Shown: in pieces, positions 22,610-33,949 of the stretch
Numbering within the stretch: position 1 is the stretch's first letter
How the letters are laid out: the number at the start of each line of letters is the position of its first letter
From: Protopterus annectens
Lineage: Eukaryota > Chordata > Ceratodontiformes > Protopteridae
Assembly (NCBI RefSeq): GCF_019279795.1
Contig: NC_056748.1
Location: 613,259,200 to 613,323,199 of the forward strand
DNA length: 64,000 nt
Direction of reading: 5' to 3'
Position numbers and translations under genes: made by a program
The notes under the pieces: model-generated
The model's input: the letters and a program-made list of their open reading frames with translations, nothing else
Told to the model about the DNA's origin: nothing
Database searches by the model: none

Positions 22610-22986
22610 AAGCTAGACGTGGTCTTGACTTGGCTGGAGCTAAGTAGTTTTTGGTTACTTTTTGGTCTTTTGACCTAGGGGTTTCTTCATAAATTTAACA
22701 AACAGCTGTTTTAACAGCTTTACGTGTGTGTGTAAACTTTTTTGGTGTGATTGATATTTTTTTCTATTTACCGGGCAAGGCCCATTTAAGTTAGAGGGCC
22801 CTTGCCCTTATTTGTGTGTCGGTGTGCAAAATTTATCTTTCTGTTTTATCGGGCTAAGCCCGTTTAAGTTAGAGGGCTTCTGCCCATTTTGGGTGCTGTA
22901 TCTCAGGCCAGTCCCGTTTAAGTCAAAGGGCTCGTGCCCTACTGAAGGTTGTTTCTTTTGTTGTGGTAAAACTGTGGTGTGACAGG

Positions 22987-25091
22987 ATGTCGAAAGAGCA
23001 GAAGTCTGGGTTTAAAAATTGCACCAAGTGTAATTACAAAATGTCTATTACCGATAGCCATGCTGTTTGTGTATATTGTTTAGGACCGAAACATTTACAG
23101 GAAACATGTAGTGTTTGTCATGCTTTTTCCTCTAGGGTCCTTCAAGAACGTAAAAATAAGTTGATACTTAAGGGTCTTATTAAGCCCTCCTTTGAGGATG
23201 CTTTGGCTTCTCCTTCCTCTCCAGCTTCTAAAAAGAAAAGGTCGTCTGCTCCGACCAGTCCGTCGGAACAGACTTCCAAGAAGCATAGGTTCGACCTCTT
23301 CTTCCTCGGCTCCAATTGCTTTGGAGCCTCGGGTGGAAGGGTCTGCCGCGATACCTCTTTCCTCGGCTCCATTGGTGTCGGAGCCGCAGGTTGGGGGATC
23401 GAGAGGCGAATCAGCTGCTTCGGCTCCGTTGGTCTCGGAGCTGTTGGAGGTGTGCAGCTCAGACTCTCCCCCCTCGGCCCCGAAGTCCCCTTCGGCGCCG
23501 ATACTTATACATACGGTTCCGGATCAGGTGCCGTTAGTGTTGGAGCCATTTTGGAGCCGGTCCCCTGGTCTTTTGGAGCCGAGAGAGAAGTCGTCTCGGC
23601 CCCCATCTATTTCCTCTAAATCCTCCAGGTTGTCTGACTCAGATTTGGACAGAGTTATCCAGAGGCTTTTCCAGTCCCCGTTTTTTGCAAAAATGGTCTC
23701 TGCTCCAGCCCACTCGGCTCCGGAGCCGATCCCCACTTCGACACATCCGATTCCTCCTCCAACCTCCTTGGAGCCGTTGGAGTCGGTGATGGTAGAGCAG
23801 AGCAGAGTCGTCCAGTCGGAACCGAGACTCCCTCGGAGCCTCTCGGTTCCAACCATCATTCCTACCCTGTCCTCGGCGTCAGGGTTCGGTACCGGGACTT
23901 CCTCGGTCAGGGCCGAGGGGAACACATTGGAACTGGTAGCTTCGGTGCCTAGTCTTCCCCTCGGAGCGTCGGCCACAGGGATTCCCGGTACTGTTGTGGT
24001 CTCTCAGCCGGTATCCTCCATAGAGTCTGGAGGTCCTGCTTTTGAGGCCATGAGGAGTGCGCTGGCCATGTCCTTGCCGGCTCAGCAAGTCTCTACCTCA
24101 CCGTCCCTAGACTTGGGAACTGGTGCTTCTGGTGTGCTTCATTCCCACGACAGCGAGGCCCCAGGGCCTGAGGATACCCTCTTGGGGGGGTTCCCTTCTC
24201 CCGGGAGGTCCTTCTGAATCCGCTTCGGATGAACCTCCAAGGAAGAAATTGTGCAAGAGGAAGCACATTGACTCCCAGGATGAGTCTATCACATCAGATA
24301 CTGACCTTGATGATGTGGAGGGATCCCCAAAATCGTCCTCGGATGATGTCTCATTCACAGATATCCTCGAGATCCTGAGACAGAGAGGCGATTGGCAGTC
24401 CAAAACCCCTTCCGCAGAGGAGTCAGTCTTCCTCAAGGCTTTTGGGGCCCAGCCCTCCACCTCCTGGGTGTCTCCACCCTTCGAATTGCTAGATTTAGTT
24501 TCTCGAAGGGTGTGGGAACACCCTGATTCTGTGGAACCGGTGCCCGCCAGGCCTAACAAGTTCCTCTCAGCCCCTCCTCAAAAGGAATTTTTGACCAAAG
24601 GAGTTGCAGTAGATGCGATGGTGGTGGCATCTGCCACTCAGCAGGACGTGGCAGAGGCTTCATCGTCTATTCACCCTCCTAATAAGGATTCCAGGAGCAT
24701 GCATAGGTACGGGAAGCGTACCCTTTCTTCAGCGGCCTTTACCCTGTGGTCGCTGAATTACCTTTGTCATTTCACCAGGCTCCAAAGGGACCTCCTCAGA
24801 GAGTTAGGAGAGTCTCTTACGGGTAACCTTCCTGAGGCGTTAGCCCAAACTGTTGGTGCCCAGATGATATCTTCGATAGTCAACTCGTCCATGAGGCTCA
24901 TCTCATATGCGGCCGAAGGGGCGAGTAGAGCAGCGGGAACAGGCGTGGCTCTTAGAAGACACGCCTGGTTACGCTTGTGTCCCTTTGTGGAGGCTTTTAA
25001 GTCTTCCTTCAACGACGCCCCTTTTGATGGGTCCTCCCTGTTTGGACCCAAGGTGAAGGACACACTGACTCAGTGCGAGCAGGAGGGCTAG
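22987..25091 (+). pseudogene. DIRS Gag-like ORF1, copy D (frameshifted)
   Basis: Starts MSKEQKSG, with C-x2-C-x12-C-x2-C-x9-C-x2-C, identical in spacing to the other lineage. A shift near 23290-23310 moves into a frame holding a long Ser/Ala/Pro-rich linker with recurrent SAP and LEP units. A second shift lies at the G7 run near 24184-24190. The C-terminal core keeps RYGKRTLSSAAF, RRHAWLR, NDAPFDGSSLFGP. A TAG ends it at 25089-25091, earlier than in the other lineage and before the expected basic tail. Confidence 0.85.
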
Positions 25092-25403
25092 ACCTTGACT
25101 GCCGTGGGGGCCCATTTTTCCGCTTCTTCTAGACCTTACCCCAAGGCCCAGGTTCAGAAAATCTCAAAGGTCTTTCCCTACTCCACCGAGTGATCCCCCC
25201 TCTAGAGGCGGGGGGGGATTCAGGAAGACGCCGCCCCAGAGGCGGTAGAGGCCCCCGTAACTCTGGAGACCGTGATTCCTTTCGTGGTCCATCCTACGCT
25301 CCCCGTCCCTGAGACGTGGCCCGACTGCGCATCTCCGGAGCCAGTCGAGGGTTGTTTTGCAGAACACCCGCAGGCTTGGGAATCTATCACCAAGGATTAG
25401 TGG

Positions 25404-27221
25404 GTGCTCCGAACCATAACCGGAGGCTATCTCATCCCTTTCACCAAGATCCCCCCTCTTCCTATAAGGAAAATCCCGGATGTGCCACCCAGTCAGCGGG
25501 ATCAAGCAGCAGTCGAGGTTTCAAAGCTGCTAAGAAAAGGAGTCATCCAGCCTGTCCCCGCCGACCAGATCGGATCAGGAACTTACTCAAGACTATTTTT
25601 GGTGCCAAAAAAGACAGGGGACTTGTGGCCCATTTTGGACCTCAGCTCATTGAATCGCTTTGTAAAAAAAATCCAAATTCCGAATGGTCACCCTTCAGTC
25701 CATTCTCCCGTTATTGGAGAAGGATGTCTGGATGTGCTCCATTGACCTCAAGGACGCTTACTATCACATTCTGATAAGTCAAGAGTCCAGGAGTCATTTA
25801 CGCTTCCGCCTGGGAACCAGTCATTTCCAGTTCCGAGCACTGCCCTTTGGTCTCACTACAGCCCCCAGGGTGTTCACCAAGTGTCTGGCAGTAGTGACAG
25901 CTCACTTGAGAAGTCTAGGATTCCAAGTGTTTCCCTATCTAGACGACTGGCTCCTTACTGCCACCTCCAAGCATCTATTAGTTCGGGTGCTTATGACCAC
26001 AGTCAGTTTGGGTCATTCACTAGGAATCACATTCAATTGGGGAAAATCTGTGCTGCAGCCGTCTCAGCATATTACATTTATAGGTGCAAAGTTAGACACA
26101 AGAAGAATGCGGGCATTCTTGCCTGTGGAAAGGATTCAGATCCTGCAGTCTCAGGTTCAAACCCTGTTACCCAGATCATGAGTTCAGGCCAGACTGATTC
26201 TGCACTTATTGGGCACGATGGCCTTGACTATTCTACTAGTCCCCTTAGCCAGGCTGCACATGCGGGTGCTGCAATGGCTACTGTCGGTCTAATGGTCCTT
26301 TCAGGAACTTCCCCTGAACCATTTGGTCCAGATTACCGAAATTTGCCGTCGGGACCTACGTTGGTGGCTGCTTCGGTCCAACCTGGACCAGGGGCGACCC
26401 TTTGCCCTTCAGCCTCCCATCGCCATGGTGACCACGGACGCCTCCCAGACAGGGTGGGGGGGGGTCATTATCTGGACAGGTCTGTCCAAGGCATGTGGCA
26501 GGCTCACGAAACGCACTTACATATCAATATCCCGGAAATGAGAGCGGTGCTACTGGTGTTGCAAGCACTTCATCATGCTCTTCCACGGGGTTCTATTGCG
26601 ATCCTATCCAACAACATGTCGGTAGTCTGCTACATAAACAAGCAAGGCGGAACCAGGTCCTACCCTCTTTGCCGAGAGGCCATGAGAGTGTGGCATTGGG
26701 TGATTTCTACCCAGCGTTTCCTAGTGGCAACGCACATTCTGGGGAAATCCAATGTGATTGCAGACAGGCTGAGCAGAACTCTCCTGTTACCCCACGAGTG
26801 GTCCCTCAATGACAGGGTGGCTGCAAACATCTTCGCCAAGTGGGTCCTCCCTTGTTGCGACTTGTTCGCCAGTCCTCACAATGCAAAATGCAGGGACTTC
26901 TTCACTCTAACTCCCTCTCAGGGGCAGATTCCCAGGGACGCTCTAGCTCACAGTTGGCCCCCCAGTCTACTTTACACCTTCCCTCCGGTTCCCCTTCTCC
27001 CGAAGGTGATACAGAAGGCGATTTTTCTAAGGAGCGACATGATTTTGATCGCTCCACACTGGCCTCGTCAGGTTTGGTTCCCCTTCCTTCTGAGGTATGC
27101 GGTGGAGGGCCCATGGTTTCTGGACCTAGTGCCCGACCTGTTGACTCATCAGTTGGGACAGTCTCACCCATCCCTCAGATCCCTGAGGCTGGCCACTTGG
27201 TTACTCCACTTCCAACCTTAG
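25404..27221 (+). pseudogene. DIRS Pol (RT, RNase H, methyltransferase-like), copy D
   Basis: The start marks a convenient Met; the true N-terminus is unclear. RT: GTYSRLFLVPKK, SIDLKDAYYHILI (A), LPFGLTTAPRVFTK (B), YLDDWLL (C). RNase H: TTDASQTGWGG, NIPEMRAVL, LSNNMSVVCYINKQGG (the usual Asp of TDN is Ser-Asn-Asn, so an active-site residue is lost), NVIADRLSR. Methyltransferase-like: CDLFASPHN, YTFPPVPLL, MILIAPHWP. Frames change near 25680, near 26180 and at a G9 run around 26456-26464. Confidence 0.88.
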
Positions 27222-28245
27222 TCAGAGATAACTCTTTTTCTCCAGACGTCATTCACAATTTGTCCTCTTCTCACAAACCTTCCACTATTAAACTGTATTC
27301 CAGCAAGTGGAAGAGGTTTGCTCTTTGGGCCCAGCAATGAGGTATAGATCCCCTTACCACCCCAGTACCTCAGGTTTTAGAATTCCTGGCTTCTTTGTTT
27401 TATTTGGGCTCTTCAGTTTCCACAATTAAAGTCCAACTGGTGGCTATCTCTAATTTTCATGTCTCCTTTGAGCCTTCCTTAATGGCAAACAGGCTTTGCA
27501 AATCGTTTCTTAAAGGAGCGTGGCTCCTTCGGCCCCCAATTGCCCATCCTGTGCCCCCTTGGGATCTGAATATGGTTCTAGCTTCTTTAACTGCCCGTCC
27601 CTTTGAACCAGCAGCTACTTGTGATTTAAAATTTCTATCTTGGAAAACCGCTTTTTTGGTGGCAATAACCTCTGCCAAGCGGGTCTCAGAGCTTCAGGCT
27701 CTCTGTTCTAATCCTCCTTATTTGACCTTTCACAAAGACAGAGTGTCTCTCAAGTTAAATCCCTCTTTCTTGCCCAAGGTAGCATCCCCCTTATGCATTC
27801 AACAATCCTTGGAGCTCCCTGTGTTTTTTCCCAAATTCTCCAATAGCGCAGAATATGTTTTCCATCAGTTGGATGTTCACAGACAACTCCGTTTTTATTT
27901 AAACAGGACCAATCAGACACGAAAGTCAGATCAGCTGTTTGTGTCCTTTGCGGAAAATAGGTTGGGTCAACCGGTGGCTAAAACCACCATAGCCAAGTGG
28001 ATTAAAGATTGCATCTCCTTCATCTATTCACAGTCCGGCAAAGAGCTACCATTCCCAGTCAAGGCTCATTCTACCAGGGCAATGGCTACTTCTGTAGCAT
28101 TTCACTCCAAATTATCGATAGATTATATTTGTGCGGCTGCTACCTGGACTTTTCCGCACCTATTATTTCTCATTACAAGATAGATGTGGCTTCTCGAGGT
28201 AGAGCTTCCTTTGGTTCCACAGTTCTCAGGAGTGTTTTCCAATGA
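26840..28245 (+). pseudogene. DIRS tyrosine recombinase, copy D
   Basis: Frame is -1 to Pol, as in the other lineage. Core-binding segment HKPSTIKLYSSKWKRF, then an in-frame TGA at 27338-27340, then SAKRVSELQAL (catalytic Arg), LDVHRQLRFYL, KAHSTRAMA (His and Arg) and AATWTF. A frameshift near 28150 moves the nucleophile-Tyr segment (SHYKIDVASRGR) into another frame that ends at 28245. It would act on the unrelated termini of copy D, so its specificity must differ from that of the host element's recombinase. Confidence 0.87.
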
Positions 28246-28280
28246 GCCACCCAGGATTTAGGTGCTAGGGATGCTGTCCC

Positions 28281-28380
28281 ATCAGTTATGAATGTAGGCG
28301 AGTTAGGATCCCATTACATCTTTTAGTTATGTACTTACCATAACTTCGGATGTATGGGATCCATCTCGCCTACATTCATA
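28281..28380 (+). repeat. Internal complementary region (ICR), copy D
   Basis: First part ATGTAGGCGAGTTAGGATCC to CATTACATC complements the left terminus. Second part TTTTAGTTATGTACTTACC to CTCGCCTACATTCAT complements the right terminus. They abut with no extra base, and the whole block is itself a rough palindrome (ATGAATGTAGGCGAG ... CTCGCCTACATTCAT). Confidence 0.9.
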
Positions 28381-28507
28381 CGTACCCGCTCTCCTTCCCC
28401 CTTCCCATTGGACTTAGAGGAAATGTTGCTACTTACTGAGTTTTCTCTTGAAGGACTTTAGTTTGTTACAGTTGTTGGTATGTTTCTGTGCCTGGATGTA
28501 GGTATGT

Positions 28508-28702
28508 AAAAGCGAACAAACAAGATCTGGGGAAGCAGGCGTGGTGCATTCTGGGATAAGGGGTAGCCCAGCCAATTAGAGACTTCGTTCTACTATATAG
28601 TGGCCGAGTCGGAGCCGAGGGATCGGCTCCGAACCCATCAGTTATGAATGTAGGTGAGATGGATCCCATACATCCGAAGTTATGGTAAGTACATAACTAA
28701 AA
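28508..28702 (+). repeat. Right inverted terminal repeat, copy D
   Basis: Inverse of 22441-22609, from AAGCGAACAAACAAGATC through GGCCGAGTCGGAGCCGAGG to the right-specific tail ATCCGAAGTTATGGTAAG and CATAACTAAAA. Confidence 0.92.
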
Positions 28703-29852
28703 GGTTCCCATCCCTCACCTGACAAAAGGCCTAGACAAGAGGAAGATTATGCCTCCTCTGATCGTGAACATTTCCTCAGGCTCCTCTGAGGAACAAGATT
28801 ACTCCTTTCCCCCTTATGAAGATTCTGATGCTCAGGATTCCATTCTCTCAGCCTCTCTCCCTGAAGACTATTCCTTTGGGGAAACCTTACATACCATGAG
28901 GGAACATTTCCACTGGGAAGTTCAGGTCTACTCCGACTCAAAGAAAAGGCTCAGAGAGTTTCTTTTACTCCCCCAGCACAGACCACTTGCTATCCCTCCA
29001 GTTTTAGATATTGTGGATGATGTTTACTTAGAATCTAGTCTAAATCCAGATTCTCTACCTCCTGCTCCAGCCAAACCAGATAGATATTATAGAGTGCCTG
29101 ACTCCCACAAATTCCTTTACAAAAGCCCTGTTGTTGACCCAGAGACTATCTCCCAGGGTCCCAAAGGGGCTAAGGCTTCTCTGGCTAAAAATCCGGTACC
29201 CTTGGAAAGGGACTCCAGAGCACTAGACAGGTGGGGAAAGAAGGTTTACACCTCAGCCACTCTAGCTATGAGAGCACTAAATTGTCAATTTCACATGCTT
29301 AAATACCAGCAATTCCTAATGTCTCAAATAAAACAAAAGATGAGCACACACCCTCAACAGTCTGAATTGAAGGAAATGCAGGATCTGTTGCATGCGGCTG
29401 AACAGGTGGGCAAACATACTTTATAATGTGGATTTGATTCTTTGGAAGGTTCCTGTAGAGCAGCTGTTACTGGGTCTGTTATACGTAGGCATGCTTGGTT
29501 AAAGGAACAAACTCTGCCTGATCATGTTAAAGTAAAGTTACTAGATGCTCCCTTACAACAGGATGTCCTATTTGGGGCTAAAGCAGAAGAAGTCTTAAAG
29601 AAAATGGAGGATAAGGCAAAATCTATGCAGACGGTCAAAGATTTCTTACAGGTCCAGCCCCCACGCTTAAGCAGAAATTGGCCAACAAAAAATTAGTCCT
29701 TTCCAGCTACTGACAGACCACAGAGGGGTAAATATAGATGCCCAAGAGGCAGAGGACAAGCACAAACCCATTACAAACCTCGACAATGGGGCACTGCAAT
29801 ACAGAAGGGAGGAGAAGACAGGTCCCAAACTACCAGAAGGCAAACACAATGA
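28703..29852 (+). pseudogene. DIRS Gag-like ORF1, copy C, 3' part
   Basis: Continuation of the gene cut at 22440: a basic/acidic linker, then MREHFHWEVQVYSD, DRYYRVPDSH, RWGKKVYTSATL, RRHAWLKEQTLPDH and VKDFLQVQPP, ending RRQTQ at a TGA (29850-29852). Two in-frame stops interrupt it: TAA at 29424-29426 where other copies have CAA (Gln), and TAG at 29694-29696 where others have TGG (Trp). Confidence 0.88.
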
Positions 29853-29865
29853 CTTAAACCTCAAA

Positions 29866-31749
29866 GTGCTAAGCAAAACTCTCTTGGCAGCACCCTTGGG
29901 AGGAAAATTAGCACTTTTTACAGACAACTGGTGCATCATCACAAAGGACAAATGGGTCCTAGACATTATTTCACAAGGATACAGATTCCATTTCCACACC
30001 TTGCCAACAATAAGGGGAATGCCAAACCTGCCACAAAATCAATGGGCAGAGGCACAAAAACAAATTACAGCATGAGAGCCATTCAATTGGTAACTACACG
30101 GGAGCAAGGCCAAGGATTTTACTCAAGGCTCTTCCTAGTCCCCAGAAAGGACAATGCTTGGAGACCCATTCTGGACCTTTCAATTCTAAACACCTTCTTA
30201 CAAGTACCCAAATTCAAGATGCTAACACTACAGCAGCTTCTTCCCATGTTGGGCAAGAAATCATGGCTAGTAACATTGGACCTCAAGGAGGCATACCTGC
30301 ATGTCCCTATCAGACAGAATTGCAGAAGATACCTCTGTTTCATTGCAGGTTCAACCCATTACCAATTCTCTGCACTGCCTTTTGGCTTATCCACTGCGTC
30401 CAGGGTCTTCACAAAATGCCTGGCACCAGTAATTCCATACTGCAGGCAAAGAGGAATTCAAATATACCCATACCTGGACGACTGCCTCATCCAAGCAAAA
30501 AGCAAGGACATCCTCTTACAACAACTGGCTTTTGTAAAACACCTTCTAAGTTGCCTAGGGTACACAGTAAATGAAAAGAAATCAAAACTAGTACCCTCAC
30601 AAAATATGACATTCCTGGGTGCCAGCTTGAATACAATGTCCCAGATGGCTTATCTGACGCCAGACAAACAACTACAGCTGACTCAATACTTCAAAACAAT
30701 GGCAACAAAGACCTAACTCCCTGCAAGAAAAATTCTGCAGGCCTTGGGCTTCATGGCATCTTGCATACTACTAATACCATTTGCAAAACTGCATATGAGG
30801 AAATTACAGTGGTACCTAAAAAGCATATGGACTCAACACAGCCACAGTTTGGACACAATATCATCTCTCATTCCCTGCCCTTCAACAAGAGTTTCTATGG
30901 TGGTCACAGGCATGTCACCTCAACAAGGATCAGCCTTTCACCTTGCCCCCAGCCAGGCAAACTATGACAACAGATGCATCGGACTATGCCTGGGGTGCAC
31001 ACATGGCAGGACGGTGCATTCAAGGCATATGGACTGCAGATCAAAGGAACCTGCACATCAATCAAAAAGAAATGCTAGCTGTACAGAATGCCCTGACAGC
31101 CTTCAAGGCCCTCTTACATCCAGGACAGCTTGCAATAAGGACGGACAACACCACAGTAATGTGGTACATAAACAAACAAGGGGGTACACACTCCTACCCT
31201 CTATGCAGGCAAGCAATGACCTTGTGGAACACAGCACTGGCTTACCAAGTTCAGCTACAAGCTCAATTCCTGCCAGGGAAAAAGAACACGTTGGCAGACG
31301 ACCTAAGTAGAAACATCATGGATCCCCACGAGTGGAAATTGGATCCACAAGTATTTGCAATGATAACTCAAAAATGGGGGCACCCAGACATAGACCTGTT
31401 TGCCAGCCCCCTAAACTATCAGCTAACAAAATTTTGTACAAGGACGTTTCACCAACAAGCTTGGAAAGTGGACGCACTCTCATTCAGCTGGAAAAACCTG
31501 ACAGTATATGCCTTCCCTCCATTGCCCCTTCTCACAAAGGTGCTGCTGAAAGTCAGGATGGAGAGACCCAGAATGATACTGATAGCCCCAGACTGGCCAC
31601 GCCAGCACTGGTACCCACTACTAAGGAATATGACCCAGGAACCACCTTGGATTTTGCCACAAATTACTCATGTGCTCACACAGCAAGACAGTCAGATTCT
31701 GCACAGCCAGCTCAAAACCTTAAATTTGGCTGCTTGGCGAATCACCTAA
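29866..31749 (+). pseudogene. DIRS Pol (RT, RNase H, methyltransferase-like), copy C
   Basis: The N-terminal part (LAAPLGGKLALFTDNW) stops at 30075 with a frameshift. RT then reads through VTLDLKEAYLHVPI, LPFGLSTASRVFTK and YLDDCLIQA to a TAA at 30714-30716, where related copies encode Gln. A further shift lies near 30880-30940. RNase H and the methyltransferase-like domain are intact from 30943: TTDASDYAWG, QKEMLAV, RTDNTTVMWYINK, DDLSR, DIDLFASPLN, YAFPPLPLL, MILIAPDWP. Confidence 0.9.
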
Positions 31750-32729
31750 GCAACCAGCCAGCTCCTCTTCCTCAAGCTGTTATGGATATTATTCTGGAAG
31801 CCAGGAGGCCCAGCACCAGGAAGGCCTACTCGGACAAATGGAAAAGGCTTTGTGCCTGGAGCCAAGCTAAAGGCCAAAATACCCTTCAGCCACACATACC
31901 TCAGATTCTACAGTATTTAACTGAGATGTTACACAAAGGACTTTCTTTTTCATCTATTAAAATCCATGCCTCAGCTATTTCAGCCCACTACAACACGGAT
32001 CCCCCCTTATTTTCACATTCACTTCTAAGGCAGTTTCTCAGAGGGGCAAAAAACATTAGGCCCCCCAGCAGAGTACCTACACCAACCTGGGACCTCAATT
32101 TTGTTCTGGAAAAACTTACGCTACTTCCTTTTGAACCAGCTTTCTCAGCTGACTTAAAGTTTATATTATGGAAGACTGCCCTGCTGCTAGCAATAACTTC
32201 AGCCAGAAGGGTCTCAGAGCTTCAGGCACTAATAGCAGTAGAGCCTTTCCTCATTTTTCATCAAGACAGAGTTTCTCTATGAACTAACCCCTCCTTTATG
32301 CCTAAGGTGGTATCCAGTGTGGCTCTAAACCAAACCATCCATTTACCCACCTTCTTTCCAAATCCACAGAACAAAGGAGAAAGACTCCTGCACTCCTTGG
32401 ACATTCACAGGCAACTACATTACTACTTAGATAAAACTAAGGTTTTCAGAAAATCTGACCAGCTCTTTGTATCCTATGCTGCAGCTTCACAAGGAAAGGC
32501 TATATCAAAACAGACCATTTCCAAATGGATAGGACATTGCATTCGTTTTTGCTACACCCACCATGGAAAACCAGTTCCTGCAAGCATAAGGCCCTACTCT
32601 ACCAGGGCAGCAGCTACACCTACAGCCTTCCTCAGGGGGATACCAACCAAGGATATTTTAGAAGCTGCAACTTGGAGTTCAGTACATACCTTCACCAAAC
32701 ACTATCACTTACCACTTTACTCTGACTAG
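31332..32729 (+). pseudogene. DIRS tyrosine recombinase, copy C
   Basis: Open in the -1 frame from 31332 inside Pol; the conserved start Met of A, B and E is replaced here (LDFAT), so no start is certain. The recombinase proper begins near 31770 (EARRPSTRKAYSDKWKR). SARRVSELQAL is present. A TGA at 32280-32282 stands where other copies encode Arg. The catalytic His of HSTRA is Tyr (32595-32597). The Tyr nucleophile segment KHYHLPLY remains. It has therefore lost both continuity and a catalytic residue. Confidence 0.9.
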
Positions 32730-32822
32730 AGCTGGCTTCGCCACTGCAGTTCTGCAGGGCCTTCTCGCCTCCTCTAACCCTGTTTGACTCCACCTCCCAT
32801 CCTTAGCTTTGCGATTCTACCC

Positions 32823-32919
32823 AAGTATTATGACTGCAGCAGGGTAACCCGATGAACATAGTACAGTTTTGTACCTACCATAAATGTAGATGTTCGAGTG
32901 TATACCCTGCTGCAGTCCA
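32823..32919 (+). repeat. Internal complementary region (ICR), copy C
   Basis: First half GACTGCAGCAGGGTAACCC to GATGAACAT complements the left end of copy C at 21483-21515. Second half from GTACAGTTTTGTACC to CCCTGCTGCAGTCC complements the right end near 33248-33305. Confidence 0.9.
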
Positions 32920-33093
32920 GGTTACCCTCCCTCCATCCCCTCTGACCTAACTAAAACCTTTCTATGCCTTAAAATCCTGATACTACCTTTGTGGTGTATT
33001 TGCTTATAGCTGGAGGGGTGTTTTGTTTGTGCTAAACAATTATGATTGGTCCTATCTTCTGACCACCATTTTGGGGGTGCACCTGACATCTGG

Positions 33094-33305
33094 GGCAAGA
33101 AAAACTGAAGAAAATGAGTCGGATGCCTCCTATATACCCCTGGCGCTCTGACATCAGGGAAGAAGTGACAGCAACCAACGCCGGACCAAGACTTTGGAAT
33201 TCAGGTCAACTGCGGGACCGCCTGACAACAGGATAACCCTAGTGTGATGACTGCAGCAGGGTGTACACTCGAACATCTACATTTATGGTAGGTACAAATC
33301 TGTAC
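33094..33305 (+). repeat. Right inverted terminal repeat, copy C
   Basis: Inverse of 21483-21666, running from GGGGCAAGAAAAACTGAAG to GGTACAAATCTGTAC. The last residue is assigned so that the interrupted CR1 ORF1 stays in frame; one T either way is ambiguous. Confidence 0.9.
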
Positions 33306-33566
33306 TTTTCTGTGTGTCTCTTTTGGTGGTGTAGGTTTTGAGGGACTATGTGATGAGTGTGGTGTTGTGCAAGTGTTTACCTTCTCCTCTTGACTGTCTA
33401 GTCCAGTCTTGGGTGAAGAGAGCTTTGCTTCCAGTTTGGCTATATAAGTGCATCTCTCACAGGTTGTAGTGTTGGGTGGTAGGAGGAGAGGGTTGTCTGT
33501 GTACATGAAGCAATTGCTGCATTGCCCCAAGATGCCCAGATTCATCAGGTAGACAGGAGAAAACAC
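33306..33566 (-). pseudogene. CR1-2 ORF1, N-terminal part
   Basis: On the minus strand: GQCSNCFMY and TTTCERCTYIAKLEAKL, a C-x2-C ... C-x2-C zinc-binding module followed by a short coiled coil, characteristic of CR1/L2-type ORF1 proteins. A Ser/Pro/Thr-rich linker ends at the DIRS copy C boundary in codon phase with 21482. The start Met is uncertain (MNLGIL near 33540 or the Met at 33566). Confidence 0.78.
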
Positions 33567-33949
33567 CAGGAAATGACTTTTAGATATGCTTGGATAGATG
33601 CTTATGTATTAAGTACTAAAAACTGTTTTCCTCTAAACAAGTGAGGAAAGTTGAGTGCTGTAGTAATTTGTAGCTTATTTAGTGCTTACGCATTCTGAAC
33701 AAGTGCTGTGCTCAAAGAAACCGATTTGAGTGCTAACACTGGCTAGTTTTAAGGGAAATTTTAAAGAGCAGACGCTATGGCTCTGGGAATAGTTTAACCC
33801 TAGCTAAGCGGTGATGCATAAAGTGTATTTTTTTTATATAACAGTAGCAAATGTTTTTAAACAAATTAACCAATAAAAAGCTAAAAACTGAGTTCCGTTC
33901 CATCAGTCTTCAATCAGACAAGTTCTAACTGCGCACTCCTACCACTAGG

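Larger units (their letters stand above)
22441..28702 (+). mobile_element. DIRS-type YR retrotransposon, copy D (second lineage, inside copy C)
   Basis: The left end starts GATGTAATGGGATCC and the right end stops CATAACTAAAA; the ICR at 28281-28380 contains both complements, meeting at 28320/28321. Length is 6262 bp. The proteins share domain order and motifs with the other copies, but ITR sequence, Gag linker and codon use differ strongly, so it is a separate, more GC-rich family. Removing it restores the host AGGGGTTCCC seen in copy B. Confidence 0.95.
21483..33305 (+). mobile_element. DIRS-type YR retrotransposon, copy C (split by copy D)
   Basis: The left end starts ATGTTCATCG, the right end stops at CTGTAC(T), and both are complemented in the ICR at 32823-32919. 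Without copy D the element is about 5.56 kb, close to B and E. It lies inside the CR1-2 ORF1, and removing it rejoins the ORF1 frame exactly (codon ...AGA AAA | CAC AAA...), so there is no target duplication or loss. Its genes carry several nonsense changes and one frameshift. Confidence 0.94.
17930..33566 (-). mobile_element. CR1-2: CR1-clade LINE interrupted by nested DIRS copies C and D
   Basis: Read right to left: ORF1 N-terminal part at 33566-33306, interruption by DIRS copy C (33305-21483), ORF1 C-terminal part from 21482, ORF2 endonuclease 20770-20070, RT 19840-18010, and a 3' end near 17930 with GGCCCAAGGGCC and CTAGTACCTAC. Total LINE sequence without the insertions is about 3.8 kb. 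It is also hit by a SINE fragment at 19889-20012. Confidence 0.88.
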
